Assembly (NCBI RefSeq): GCF_900099775.1
Contig: NZ_FMTM01000001.1
Span: 186,001-250,000 of the forward strand
Origin: Rhizobium mongolense subsp. loessense
GTDB lineage: Bacteria > Pseudomonadota > Alphaproteobacteria > Rhizobiales > Rhizobiaceae
DNA length: 64,000 bases
Reading direction: 5' to 3'
Made by a program: the position numbers and the translations under genes. Every line of letters begins with the position of its first letter. Position 1 is the first letter of the stretch. Below, one piece after another: positions 1 to 9,411 of the stretch. The notes under the pieces were generated by a model, which was given only the letters and a program-made list of their open reading frames with translations, made no database searches and was not told the DNA's origin.

Positions 1-48
1 CCCAATAAATCATACTTTTGAGCGAAACACCGAACGCGAGCTTCAGCC

Positions 49-975
49 ATGTCACCCATCAACCTCGCCATCGTCGGCGTCGGCAAGATCGTCCGCGACC
101 AGCACCTCCCCTCGATCGCAAAGAATCCGGATTTCAAGCTTATTGCGACGGCAAGCCGCCACGGCACCGTCGACGGTATCCAGAGCTTCACAAGCATCGA
201 GGCCATGCTCGACGCCGTGCCTGAGATCGACGCCGTGTCGCTTTGCATGCCGCCGCAATATCGCTACGAGGCAGCCCATAAGGCGCTTTCTGCCGGCAAG
301 CACGTCTTCCTCGAAAAACCGCCGGGTGCGACCCTGAGCGAGGTCGCCGACCTCGAAGCGCTGGCCGCCGAAAAAGGCGTCTCGCTCTTTGCAAGCTGGC
401 ATTCGCGCTATGCGGCTGCGGTCGAGGCCGCGAAGGCCTTCCTCGCCTCGACGAAGATCGAAAGCGTCCACGTCATTTGGAAGGAAGACGTACGCCACTG
501 GCATCCGAATCAAGACTGGATCTGGCAGGCGGGCGGGCTTGGCGTTTTCGATCCGGGTATCAACGCGCTGTCAATCGTCACCCATATTTTGCCCAAGGCG
601 ATCTTCCTGACGAGCGCCACGCTGGAGTTTCCGGAAAACCGCGACGCGCCGATTGCGGCCGACATGCATTTCAAGAATGCCGACGATGTTCCGGTTCACG
701 GCGAATTCGACTGGCGCCAAACCGGCAAACAGAGTTGGGACATCATTGCCGAGACGGCAGCCGGCAAGATGGAGCTTGTGGAAGGCGGATCGAAGCTTTC
801 TGTCAACGGCGAACTGAAATTCTCCGCTCCGGAAGAGGAATATCCGGCGCTCTACCGGCGCTTCGCAGAGATCATCACGGCAGGCAAGTCGGATGTCGAC
901 CTAGCACCGCTACGTCACGTTGCCGACGCTTTCATGCTCGGCAAGCGGAAGTTCGTGGAAGCATTCCACGATTGA
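49..975 (+). CDS. Gfo/Idh/MocA family oxidoreductase, probable D-galactose 1-dehydrogenase
   Basis: A 308-residue NAD(P)-dependent sugar dehydrogenase of the Gfo/Idh/MocA family. The Rossmann dinucleotide site is at the N terminus (AIVGVGKIVRD, about residues 7-17), and the family signature EKPPGA, with the lysine of the active site, lies near residue 89. The C-terminal half has the expected alpha/beta substrate domain. Overall it resembles rhizobial D-galactose 1-dehydrogenases, which oxidise galactose to galactonolactone in the cytoplasm (De Ley-Doudoroff route). The family is firm; galactose as substrate is inferred from resemblance alone. The window begins only 48 bases upstream, so operon context on the left cannot be seen. 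Confidence 0.8.
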   Translation: MSPINLAIVGVGKIVRDQHLPSIAKNPDFKLIATASRHGTVDGIQSFTSIEAMLDAVPEIDAVSLCMPPQYRYEAAHKALSAGKHVFLEKPPGATLSEVADLEALAAEKGVSLFASWHSRYAAAVEAAKAFLASTKIESVHVIWKEDVRHWHPNQDWIWQAGGLGVFDPGINALSIVTHILPKAIFLTSATLEFPENRDAPIAADMHFKNADDVPVHGEFDWRQTGKQSWDIIAETAAGKMELVEGGSKLSVNGELKFSAPEEEYPALYRRFAEIITAGKSDVDLAPLRHVADAFMLGKRKFVEAFHD

Positions 976-1059
976 CCGACGGATCGTCGGCCGGCTGCCA
1001 GTGCTACGGTTGAAATGTTAGAGGGGCAAGATCGACCTTCGCCAAGGACGTCAAATACC

Positions 1060-1611
1060 ATGCCGCAGGAGCAAGACGAATCTTTTGGGTTGGGCGTGCG
1101 GCATCTGACCGTCACGCTCGCCACTCCCGACGCGAGATGGCGGGAAGCCTATGCGCTGGAAGAGACCAGAATCCGAGGCGCGCTCGGATCTCTGGCGCTC
1201 GACATCCAGCATTTCGGTAGCACCGCCATCCCGGCGATCAAAGCAAAACCAATCATCGACATTCTGATCGGCGTCAGACGTTTCGAAGACGGGGCGACCT
1301 GTATCGGCCCGATGGAACAGATCGGCTACGACTATGCTGGAGCCGATATCGTGCCCGACGACTACATCTTCGGCCGCGGCATCAAGGGCGAGACGCGCAC
1401 GCATCTCGCCCATATCGTCGAATATCAGGGTCACAATTGGAAGCGAAACATTCTTTTCCGCGATAGGCTTTTGAGCGATCCCACTCTCGTCCAAGCCTAT
1501 GAAGAACTGAAGATCGATCTTGCGCGGAAATATGCCCAAAATCGCGCCGCTTATACCGCGTCGAAAAAGGCTTTCATCGACAAGGTCGTGACGGACGGCG
1601 GTCTTGCCTGA
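1060..1611 (+). CDS. GrpB family protein (UPF0157, nucleotidyltransferase-like)
   Basis: A GrpB/UPF0157 protein of 183 residues. It carries the family core IQHFGSTAIPAIKAKPIIDI, a nucleotidyltransferase-fold signature (GS...D), then an HLAHIVEYQG segment and NWKRNILFRDRL. The biochemical role of the family is not established; related proteins are fused to CoaE-type kinases. I chose the ATG at 1060 because AAGGA lies upstream and the protein then has the usual family length. An in-frame ATG at 1015 would add 15 poorly conserved residues. It converges on holC with about 9 bases between the stops. Confidence 0.82.
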   Translation: MPQEQDESFGLGVRHLTVTLATPDARWREAYALEETRIRGALGSLALDIQHFGSTAIPAIKAKPIIDILIGVRRFEDGATCIGPMEQIGYDYAGADIVPDDYIFGRGIKGETRTHLAHIVEYQGHNWKRNILFRDRLLSDPTLVQAYEELKIDLARKYAQNRAAYTASKKAFIDKVVTDGGLA

Positions 1612-1620
1612 CCTTGGCGG

Positions 1621-2070
1621 TCAGGCCTTCTTCTCCCAGCGTCCCTCCGGCGTCTGCTGCCAATAGGTGAGGCTGTGCCCCTCACCCTTCAGCCTCTTCC
1701 ACTGGGCCCGCGCGGCTTCGAGCTGGTCCTGGTCGTATCCGTCGAACATGAAGACGATGCGCTCATACGTGTCGACCGACGGCGGTTCGGCGCCGTCGAC
1801 GACGAAACGCACGGTCGCAGCGTTGGCGTTTCCGGCCGATGCGGTCAACAGGACGGGCTGGTCTGCGGCGAATTCAGCTTCGTCCGTACCGTGCGGCAAA
1901 AAGCTGTCTTCGCGGAAAGTCCACAGATGCGCGTCGAGCGCGTCCCTTCGAGCCGTTTCCTTCACCTGGATCGCGACACGCCAGCCGCGCCCGACGCTCT
2001 TGTCGACGAGCGGCGGCAGCGCGTCCTCCAGCTTGGATTCGGTCAGATGATAGAACAGGACTTCCGTCAT
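1621..2070 (-). CDS. holC: DNA polymerase III subunit chi
   Basis: A 149-residue homologue of the chi subunit of the DNA polymerase III clamp-loader complex, which links the loader to SSB on lagging-strand DNA. The start MTEVLFYHLTESKLEDALPPLV and the segment LWTFREDSFLPHG are typical of chi, as is the YERIVFMFDG motif near residue 105. It lies 8 bases downstream of pepA on the same strand, a pairing also found in other proteobacteria, so the two are probably co-transcribed from the pepA promoter. Confidence 0.92.
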   Translation of the reverse strand: MTEVLFYHLTESKLEDALPPLVDKSVGRGWRVAIQVKETARRDALDAHLWTFREDSFLPHGTDEAEFAADQPVLLTASAGNANAATVRFVVDGAEPPSVDTYERIVFMFDGYDQDQLEAARAQWKRLKGEGHSLTYWQQTPEGRWEKKA

Positions 2071-2078
2071 TTGCGCGA

Positions 2079-3569
2079 TCAGGCTTCGTAGTGGTCGCGC
2101 ACCAGGCGATCCAGCAGGCGGACGCCGAATCCGGAGCCCCAGGACTGATTGATCTCATCCAGCGGCGAACCCATCGCGGTGCCTGCGATATCGAGATGCG
2201 CCCAGCGGGTGTCCTGCACGAAGCGCTTGAGGAAATGCGCCGCCGTGATCGAACCTGCATAGCGGCCGCCGGTGTTTTTCATGTCGGCGAACTTGCTGTC
2301 GATCATCTTATCGTATTCCTTGCCGAGCGGCATTCGCCAGACCTTCTCGCTTGTGGAGAAGCCGGCCTCCGTCAACTGGCCGGCAAGCGCGTCGTCGTTC
2401 GAGAACAAGCCGGCATAGACGCTGCCGAGCGCCACGACGACAGCGCCTGTCAGCGTCGCAAGGTTGACCATGAACTGCGGCTTGAAGCGGTCGTTGCAGT
2501 ACCAAAGCGCGTCGCAGAGCACGAGACGGCCCTCGGCATCGGTGTTGATAACCTCGATCGTCTGGCCGGACATCGAGGTGACGATATCCCCCGGGCGTTG
2601 GGCGTTGCCGTCCGGCATGTTTTCGACAAGGCCGATGATGCCGACCGCGTTGACGGCCGCCTTGCGCGCCGCAAGCACATGCATGAGGCCGGTAACGGCC
2701 GCTGCACCGCCCATATCGCCCTTCATATCTTCCATGCCCGCTGCCGGCTTGATCGAGATGCCGCCTGTATCGAAGACGACGCCCTTGCCGATGAAGGCGA
2801 CGGGACGCTCCTTGGGCTTTCCGCCCTTCCACTGCATGATGGCAAGGCGCGGCGGACGGACGGAACCCTGGGCGACGCCAAGCAGCGCCCCCATGCCGAG
2901 GCGCTTCATCTCGCGTTCCGTCAGGATTTCGACCTCCACACCGAGCTTTTCCAACTCCTTTGCCTTCGCGGCGAACTCGACGGGGCCAAGTATGTTCGGC
3001 GGTTCGTTCACGAGATCACGCGCCAGGTTGACGCCATCGGCGACAGTTTCGGCATCGGCAAAGGCCTTCCTTGCGCCAGCCGCATCGGCGGTAATGATCG
3101 TAATCTTGGCCCTGCCGCTCGCCTTGTCCTCGTCATCGGTCTTCTTCGTCTTGTAGGTGTCGAAGCTGTAACCCCGCAACAGCATGCCGAGCGCGAAATC
3201 GGCCCCGGCCCTGGCATCGACGCCAACGCCTGGCGCGTCGATGAAGACCGTCGCCTTCAAGGCTCCCTTGATCTTCGAGGCAGCCGTACCGCCAGCCTTC
3301 AACCAGTCATGCGCCGTCAGTTCGTCGGCCTTGCCGAGACCAACCACGATGACGCGTTCGGCCGGCGAGCCTTCGGGGGCGACAAGATCAAGCGTACTCA
3401 CCGGTTTTGCCGAGAATTTCGCAATTTTCGCGGCCCTTGCGATGACACCGGCCGGATCGGCGATCTCAGCTCCCGCAGCCACATCGGCGTCGCTTGCCTT
3501 CAACAGAATGGTCAGTCCGCCGCTGATCTTGGCCGACTTTGAAAATGAGATATCGAATTTGGCTGCCAT
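2079..3569 (-). CDS. pepA: Leucyl aminopeptidase (M17 family)
   Basis: A cytosolic M17 dimetal aminopeptidase of 496 residues that removes N-terminal amino acids from peptides. The family signature [10 protein letters not shown], containing metal ligands, and the catalytic-lysine region [15 protein letters not shown] are both intact. The N-terminal macro-like domain covers about the first 165 residues. I placed the start at the ATG with GGAG upstream ([11 protein letters not shown]) rather than at the ATG 23 codons earlier. It is transcribed away from the PAP2 gene and leads into holC. Confidence 0.95.
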   Translation of the reverse strand: MAAKFDISFSKSAKISGGLTILLKASDADVAAGAEIADPAGVIARAAKIAKFSAKPVSTLDLVAPEGSPAERVIVVGLGKADELTAHDWLKAGGTAASKIKGALKATVFIDAPGVGVDARAGADFALGMLLRGYSFDTYKTKKTDDEDKASGRAKITIITADAAGARKAFADAETVADGVNLARDLVNEPPNILGPVEFAAKAKELEKLGVEVEILTEREMKRLGMGALLGVAQGSVRPPRLAIMQWKGGKPKERPVAFIGKGVVFDTGGISIKPAAGMEDMKGDMGGAAAVTGLMHVLAARKAAVNAVGIIGLVENMPDGNAQRPGDIVTSMSGQTIEVINTDAEGRLVLCDALWYCNDRFKPQFMVNLATLTGAVVVALGSVYAGLFSNDDALAGQLTEAGFSTSEKVWRMPLGKEYDKMIDSKFADMKNTGGRYAGSITAAHFLKRFVQDTRWAHLDIAGTAMGSPLDEINQSWGSGFGVRLLDRLVRDHYEA

Positions 3570-3641
3570 GTTTTCTCCATTCGGATTCTGCAGAATCCAA
3601 CTGGCGGCGATAATTTCGGGTTTCAGCGCCGAAAACAAGGC

Positions 3642-4508
3642 GTGATCGGGAAGCCATGGACAAATCCGCGATACCGAGTCAAAAAGCAGCTGTCCTTGAA
3701 ATGGCGCCGAAAACCACGAGAAGAATGCCCTGACGTGACCGCTAGTCTTGCAGACAAATTATCCGGCTCCCAAGTTCGCTTTCCGCCCAGCGCGGGAGGT
3801 ACATTCATCGGCCTCTTCTGCCTGTGGTGGGCGCTGCTTCTGATATTCCATACCTTTCCGCAGGTCGACATCGTAGCGTCGTGGCATTTCTTTCTCGTCG
3901 ATACTTGCAAGGCCTCGGACGCAGCGGCACAGATTTGCGGACGCTTCCCCTCCCGTCAGACAGCCTTTCTGGACACGCTCAGAACGATCTTCTTTAGGCT
4001 GCCGTATGTTGTGGCGGCCGTTCAACTCGCCATGCTGATCGCGTGCTACTGGCATTACGGTGCAACGTTCAACGCGCTTCGGGCCCGAAATCTCAAGATC
4101 GCTCTGACATCGCTGCTGCTCGGACCCGGCCTCATCGCGAACGTCATCCTCAAGGAGCATTGGGGCCGGCCGCGGCCGATCGAGACCCTCAATTTCGGCG
4201 GTACTCTCGATTTCGTGCAGGCGGGATCGCTTGCCGGAAAATGCATTTCGAACTGCTCGTTTGTCTCCGGCGAGGCGGCAAGCGCCGGCTGGCTGCTCTG
4301 TCTCGTCATGCTGATACCGCAGCCGGCACGAACCGGACTATTCCTGCCGATTCTGGCGATCTCTTTCCTCACGCCGCTGATGCGGCTTTCCTTCGGCGCG
4401 CACTACCTTTCCGATATCGTACTCGGCTGGCTATTGGCCATTGTCGTTTTTGCTGGCGTCTATGCGTTTACCGAATCATCACACCGGCCAAAAAATTCTG
4501 AATTTTGA
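3642..4508 (+). CDS. PAP2-family membrane phosphatase (lipid phosphatase-like)
   Basis: A 288-residue integral membrane acid phosphatase of the PAP2 superfamily with about six hydrophobic segments. Motif C1 is KEHWGRPRP (about residue 171), and motif C3 has Arg-x5-His-x3-Asp ([11 protein letters not shown], about residue 248) with the presumed nucleophilic histidine. Motif C2 reads SFVSGE (about 206-211), with Glu where PSGH has His. Lipid A phosphatases LpxE and LpxF and undecaprenyl-PP phosphatases belong to this superfamily, and an envelope lipid substrate fits the adjacent LPS-transport operon, but the substrate is inference. The true start may be the GTG at 3735, which removes a very basic 31-residue leader. 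Confidence 0.82.
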   Translation: MIGKPWTNPRYRVKKQLSLKWRRKPREECPDVTASLADKLSGSQVRFPPSAGGTFIGLFCLWWALLLIFHTFPQVDIVASWHFFLVDTCKASDAAAQICGRFPSRQTAFLDTLRTIFFRLPYVVAAVQLAMLIACYWHYGATFNALRARNLKIALTSLLLGPGLIANVILKEHWGRPRPIETLNFGGTLDFVQAGSLAGKCISNCSFVSGEAASAGWLLCLVMLIPQPARTGLFLPILAISFLTPLMRLSFGAHYLSDIVLGWLLAIVVFAGVYAFTESSHRPKNSEF

Positions 4509-4606
4509 ATGAAATTTTGACACCTGCTTGTCGCAAAAGCGCAGCAAAGAGCTTAGATGGTTCCTGCTGCGATGCTTCCGCTTCGCAGGTGCGTTCAAGG
4601 GCAGGC

Positions 4607-5785
4607 ATGAAACTACTTGAAGTCTACATATTGCGGCGCGTCGGCCAGATGTTTCTCGTAGCGCTGCTGCCGGTGCTCGCGATCATATGGACGACCCAGG
4701 TCCTGCAGCGCATCAACCTGGTCACTGATAGCGGTCAGTCGATCGGCTCGTTCGCCAAGCTTGCGACGCTGATCCTGCCGTCGATCATTCCTGTCGTCTT
4801 GCCCTTCGCCCTTGTGATCGGCGTCACGCAGACGCTGACAACGATGAACAACGATTCGGAGCTGACCGTTATCGATGCGGCCGGTGCCAAGCGAAACATC
4901 ATCATCCGGCCGATTCTGCTGCTTGCCGCTGTCATCAGCGCGTTCTCCTTTTTCGTCGACAATGTCGTCGAGCCGAAGGCAAAGACCGGTGCGCGCCAGA
5001 TGATTGCGGCGGCCTATGCCGATCTGCTGTCCACCGTCATCGAAGAAAAGAACTTCCGCAGGATCGATGAGGGTCTCTATGTGCAGATTTCGGAGCGCCT
5101 GGCCGGCCGCGTGCTGAGGGGCCTGTTCGTCGTCGACGAGCGCGATCCTGCCTTCGACATGATCTATTATGCACGCGAGGGTGCGGTCGACGATACGGGA
5201 ACATCGCTCATCATGCGCGACGGCGAGGTTCAGCGCAAAGCCCGCGACGGCAACGTCTCGATCATCAAATTCGACTCCTATTCTTTCGATCTCTCCGATC
5301 TGACGCAGAACCGCGGACAGGCAACGCTCCGCGCCAGCGACCGCGACCTGGGCTTCCTGCTCAATCCGGATCCGGCCGACAAGGATTACATAGCGAGGCC
5401 GCAATCATATCGCGCCGAACTTCACAGACGGCTGACGGACTGGGTTCTGCCTTTCGTTCTGGCGCTGATCTCGCTGGCGATCGCCGGTGACGCGCGTTCA
5501 CATCGCGAGGCGCGCCTGCACCCGATGGTCACGGCTTTGACCTTTTCCTTTGCACTGCGCTGGGCGTCGTTCTACGCCGCGAACCAGATCGACACCAATC
5601 CGTTTTACATCGGCGTGCTCTATGCGATTCCGGTCGTGGCCGGCGTCGCGGCGATCTGCTTCCTCAATATGCACAAGCGCCTTTCGATTCCGGCCGCCGT
5701 GGGCGAACGTGCCGCCGGCATCTGGCACGGAATCGAGCGGCGACTGCCTTCTGCAATCGGAAAGACGCCCGGAGGCAGCGCATGA
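4607..5785 (+). CDS. lptF: LPS export ABC transporter permease LptF
   Basis: A YjgP/YjgQ-family inner-membrane permease of 392 residues. With LptG and the LptB ATPase it extracts LPS from the inner membrane and pushes it onto the LptC-A-D bridge. The opening MKLLEVYILRRVGQMF is typical; transmembrane helices flank a periplasmic beta-jellyroll of about residues 130-280. The start at 4607 follows an AGGG and matches family N termini; an in-frame ATG at 4505 would add 34 unrelated residues. Its stop overlaps the lptG start (ATGA), so the two are translationally coupled. Confidence 0.93.
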   Translation: MKLLEVYILRRVGQMFLVALLPVLAIIWTTQVLQRINLVTDSGQSIGSFAKLATLILPSIIPVVLPFALVIGVTQTLTTMNNDSELTVIDAAGAKRNIIIRPILLLAAVISAFSFFVDNVVEPKAKTGARQMIAAAYADLLSTVIEEKNFRRIDEGLYVQISERLAGRVLRGLFVVDERDPAFDMIYYAREGAVDDTGTSLIMRDGEVQRKARDGNVSIIKFDSYSFDLSDLTQNRGQATLRASDRDLGFLLNPDPADKDYIARPQSYRAELHRRLTDWVLPFVLALISLAIAGDARSHREARLHPMVTALTFSFALRWASFYAANQIDTNPFYIGVLYAIPVVAGVAAICFLNMHKRLSIPAAVGERAAGIWHGIERRLPSAIGKTPGGSA

Positions 5786-6870
5786 TCTTCGGCACGTTGG
5801 GACGCTACTTCTTCCGCCGCTATCTTGCGATAACGATCTGGTTCTTTCTTGGAATCATCTCGATTGTCTTTCTAATCGATTTCAGCGAGACGGCAGGCCG
5901 AATGTCCGGGCTTCCGGGCTACACCGTTGCCGGTGGCCTTTTGATGACGGCCGTCCGACTGCCGCTCATCATCCAACAGACCGTTCCATTCATTGCGCTC
6001 TTCGTCGGAATGACGGTGCTGATCGGGTTGAATCGCAAGTATGAACTCGTGGTGGCGCGCGCAGCCGGCATCTCGGTATGGCAGTTCATGTCGCCCTTCA
6101 TCGCCGGTGCCTTCCTGCTCGGCATCCTGACGATGGCGGTCATCAATCCGCTCGCGGCCTGGGGCCAGCGTCAGGCGGCACTCGTGGAGACCGACTGGCG
6201 CGGCCAGGAGAAGGCCACAAGCAGCAAACCGCAGGTTCCCTGGCTGCGCCAGATCAGCGGAAAGGACGACGTCATTATCGGCGCTCGTACGATTCAGGAG
6301 AACGGAACACTGCTGATCGATGCGGTTTTGATCCACTTCGATTCGGACGGCCGCGTGATTCTTCGCCAGGATGCAGCTTCCGCAAAATTGGAAGATGGTT
6401 ACTGGCTCCTTAAGAACGTTACCGAGCGTCGGCCGGGCGAAATCGCGGTCCGCAAGGATACGGTCCAGCTTCGCACCAATTTGAAACAAGACTTCGTCCA
6501 GGAGCGCCTGACATCTCCTGAAACCATTGCTTTTTTTGATCTTTCCAATCGAATAGCGATTGCCAAATCCTTCGGTGTTCCGACGAAGGCGCTGGAGACG
6601 CAATTTCACTCATTGCTGTCTCAACCGCTGCTGCTTGTCGCGATGACTCTCATTGCTGCAACAGTGTCTTTAAAATTTAGCCGGTTCAACCAGTCGAGGT
6701 CGGTGATTCTGGGTGGAATCCTTTCAGGCTTCGTGCTTTATGTCGTCAACGTGCTTGTGAAAGCATTTGGAAGCAGCGGAGTCGTACCGCCTTTCGTGGC
6801 GGCGTGGATTCCGGTCGTCGTCGCGCTGGCTTTGGGCGCAACGATTCTGCTTCATCAGGAGGACGGCTAG
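5782..6870 (+). CDS. lptG: LPS export ABC transporter permease LptG
   Basis: A 362-residue partner permease of LptF in the LptB2FG LPS extractor. It starts MIFGTLGRYFFRRYL and has the paired transmembrane bundles around a periplasmic domain (about residues 130-270). The start overlaps the lptF stop by four bases, and the stop overlaps the GTG of lptD, so lptF-lptG-lptD is one tightly packed unit. LptB and LptC are not in this window. Confidence 0.93.
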   Translation: MIFGTLGRYFFRRYLAITIWFFLGIISIVFLIDFSETAGRMSGLPGYTVAGGLLMTAVRLPLIIQQTVPFIALFVGMTVLIGLNRKYELVVARAAGISVWQFMSPFIAGAFLLGILTMAVINPLAAWGQRQAALVETDWRGQEKATSSKPQVPWLRQISGKDDVIIGARTIQENGTLLIDAVLIHFDSDGRVILRQDAASAKLEDGYWLLKNVTERRPGEIAVRKDTVQLRTNLKQDFVQERLTSPETIAFFDLSNRIAIAKSFGVPTKALETQFHSLLSQPLLLVAMTLIAATVSLKFSRFNQSRSVILGGILSGFVLYVVNVLVKAFGSSGVVPPFVAAWIPVVVALALGATILLHQEDG

Positions 6871-9236
6871 TGGCGGCAGGCGACCGCAAGACTTTTAGTA
6901 AACAGTTGGTTGCCCTGCTCGCAGGGGCGACTCTGCTTGGCTATTCTGGAAGCATTCCTGCTGTGTTCGCGCAGGAGAATTCGACGTTGCAGAAGCTGCA
7001 GCCGAAGATCGATCCTGACTCGAAAATGATGCTTTCGGCCAACGAGCTCGTCTACAACCGGGACCAGCAGATCGTCTCCGCAGTCGGGGGCGTCCAGATC
7101 AACTATGCGGGCTACAGAATGGTGGCCCAGCGCGTGGAATACAACCAGAAGACGGGCCGCATGATGGCGGTCGGCAATATCGAGCTGATCAGCCCCGACG
7201 GCAACCGCATGTATTCCGACAAGCTCGATGTGACCGACGACTTCGCCGAAGGCTTCGTCAATGCGTTGCGTATCGAGACCACGGACAACACACGCATCGC
7301 GGCCGAAAGCGGCGAGCGCGTCAACGACAACCTGATGATCCTCAACAAGGGCGTCTACACCGCATGCCTTCCCTGCGCCGAACGGCCGGAACGACCGCCT
7401 TTCTGGCAAGTCAAGGCCGAGCGCGTCATTCAGAACGGTGAAAAACATACGATCCGGCTGGAGAAGGCACGCTTCGAGTTGCTCGGCCATCCGATCGCCT
7501 TCCTCCCCTGGATCGAGGTCCCGGACCAGACGGTCAAGCGGAAGTCCGGCTTCCTGTTTCCGAGTTTCAGTACATCGGAGAACCTCGGCTTCGGCGTTAC
7601 CGTTCCCTATTACTATGTCTTCTCGCCAAGCATGGACCTGACGGTCAGCGGCACCGGCTACACGAATCAGGGCTTCCTGCTCGACGCGGAATTCCGGCAG
7701 CGTTTCGAGAACGGCACGCATACCCTGCGCGTAGCGGGCATTAACCAGATGCAACCGGAGAGCTTCACCGCGGGAACAAGCGACCAAGAGGCCGATGACC
7801 GCGGAATGATCGGATCCAAGGCAGAGTTCAAGATCAATCCCCGCTGGGCATTCGGCTGGGATGTCATGGTGCAGAGCGATAATAACTTCTCGCGTACCTA
7901 CGAACTCAGAGGGTTCAACGAGACAACGCATGTCAACCAAGTCTACTTGACCGGCCTCGGGAAGCGGAATTACTTCGACATCAGATCGTTCTACTTCGAC
8001 GTTCAGGACTCCGATCCGGATAGCGAGGAAGAAAAGCAGCAGGCGATCGTCTATCCCGTGATAGACTATCATGCCGTGGCTCCGCAGCCGCTGGCCGGCG
8101 GCGAACTGTCACTCGACGTCAACTTCACGAATATTTCGCGCACGCATGACAGTTTCTTCGACAATCCGGTAGGTGATGATCGCTTCTCACTGAAGGGGCA
8201 GACATCGCGTCTGACCGGGGAACTCGAGTGGAAGCGAACTTTCGTGACGCCGCAGGGGGTACTCATCACGCCTCTCCTCGCCGCGCGCGGCGATGCACTG
8301 GCGCTAAATGTGGACGATCCCAACTCCATCAGCGGGACGTCGGTATACGACGGCGACTTCGAAAATGGTGATGGCGCAACGCGCGGGATGATCACCGCCG
8401 GCCTGGAAGCGCGCTATCCGATTTTGATGACGACGGCAAACAGCACGCATGTCTTCGAGCCGATTGCCCAAATCTACGCCCGTCCCGATGAGTCTCTGGC
8501 GGGCGCCCTGCCCAACGAGGACGCGCAGAGCTTCGTCTTCGACGCGACCTCGCTCTTCGAGCGCGACAAGTACTCGGGTTACGATCGCATCGAGGGCGGC
8601 ACGCGTGCCAATATCGGCTTCCAGTACACCGGCACCTTCGACAACGGCTACAAACTTCACGGCATTTTCGGCCAGTCCTATCATCTTGCCGGCCAGAACT
8701 CGTTCGCCACGGACGATCTCGTCAATGCGGGAGCGAATTCGGGTCTTGAGACCGACCGTTCCGACTATGTCGGGCTGGGCGGCATCGAGACGCCGCAGGG
8801 CCTTTCCCTCGCCGCCTCGTACCGCCTGGACGAGAAGGATCTCTCTTTTCGCCGCGGCGATCTGACGGCCGGATTCCAGACCGATACATTCCAGAGCCAG
8901 CTTCTTTACACCCATATTTCGCCTCAGCCGGATTACGGGTCCGCCGAAGGCGGTGATGAAATCCAGACCAAGGCAACGGTAAAGTTCAGGGACTACTGGT
9001 CCGTCTTCGGCGGCATTGCTTGGGATCTCAACAACGATGTCATCAGCAGGAAGACGCTCGGGCTGTCCTATGAAGACGAGTGCACGATCTTCACGATCGC
9101 CTATACTTCAAAACGCGATACAAGCGACGAGTCGGCAAGCGACTGGAGCATTGGCGCCAGACTTACGTTCCGCACGCTCGGCGATGTCAACGTCGGATAT
9201 TCTGACGATATCGAAAAGAATATCTACAATAATTGA
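6870..9236 (+). CDS. lptD: LPS-assembly outer-membrane protein LptD
   Basis: The outer-membrane LPS translocon, 788 residues, which with LptE inserts LPS into the outer leaflet. After an N-terminal hydrophobic signal segment (cleavage probably after VFAQ) comes an OstA/LptA-like jellyroll (about residues 45-170), then a large beta-barrel domain running to the C terminus. I chose the GTG at 6870: a perfect AGGAGG lies 7 bases upstream and the G is shared with the lptG TAG. An upstream GTG at 6804 would lie inside lptG. A strong hairpin follows the stop before the surA-like gene. Confidence 0.95.
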   Translation: MAAGDRKTFSKQLVALLAGATLLGYSGSIPAVFAQENSTLQKLQPKIDPDSKMMLSANELVYNRDQQIVSAVGGVQINYAGYRMVAQRVEYNQKTGRMMAVGNIELISPDGNRMYSDKLDVTDDFAEGFVNALRIETTDNTRIAAESGERVNDNLMILNKGVYTACLPCAERPERPPFWQVKAERVIQNGEKHTIRLEKARFELLGHPIAFLPWIEVPDQTVKRKSGFLFPSFSTSENLGFGVTVPYYYVFSPSMDLTVSGTGYTNQGFLLDAEFRQRFENGTHTLRVAGINQMQPESFTAGTSDQEADDRGMIGSKAEFKINPRWAFGWDVMVQSDNNFSRTYELRGFNETTHVNQVYLTGLGKRNYFDIRSFYFDVQDSDPDSEEEKQQAIVYPVIDYHAVAPQPLAGGELSLDVNFTNISRTHDSFFDNPVGDDRFSLKGQTSRLTGELEWKRTFVTPQGVLITPLLAARGDALALNVDDPNSISGTSVYDGDFENGDGATRGMITAGLEARYPILMTTANSTHVFEPIAQIYARPDESLAGALPNEDAQSFVFDATSLFERDKYSGYDRIEGGTRANIGFQYTGTFDNGYKLHGIFGQSYHLAGQNSFATDDLVNAGANSGLETDRSDYVGLGGIETPQGLSLAASYRLDEKDLSFRRGDLTAGFQTDTFQSQLLYTHISPQPDYGSAEGGDEIQTKATVKFRDYWSVFGGIAWDLNNDVISRKTLGLSYEDECTIFTIAYTSKRDTSDESASDWSIGARLTFRTLGDVNVGYSDDIEKNIYNN

Positions 9237-9249
9237 TTTCGATATTGGA

Positions 9250-9280
9250 CGGCGAAAGAAAGAGAGCCTTTCTTTCGCCG
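9250..9280 (+). terminator. Strong intergenic hairpin between lptD and surA-like gene
   Basis: A perfect 13-bp inverted repeat (CGGCGAAAGAAAG and its complement) around a 5-base loop lies 13 bases after the lptD stop. No T-run follows, so it may be a transcript-stabilising or processing hairpin within the operon rather than an efficient intrinsic terminator. Confidence 0.55.
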
Positions 9281-9411
9281 CAACACTGTGCAGGACATTG
9301 CCGTCAATCGGGTTATGAGGCATAGGAATGTCGCCTGGGGGCGGTTCCGACCTCGGTAAAGCTGTGTTCACGCGCACTTGCTGCCGCAGCGTCTATGGGA
9401 AGGATCGACAC

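Noticed and set aside
1839..3542. A 567-codon plus-strand open frame
   Set aside because: Antisense to pepA and holC; no recognisable motif.
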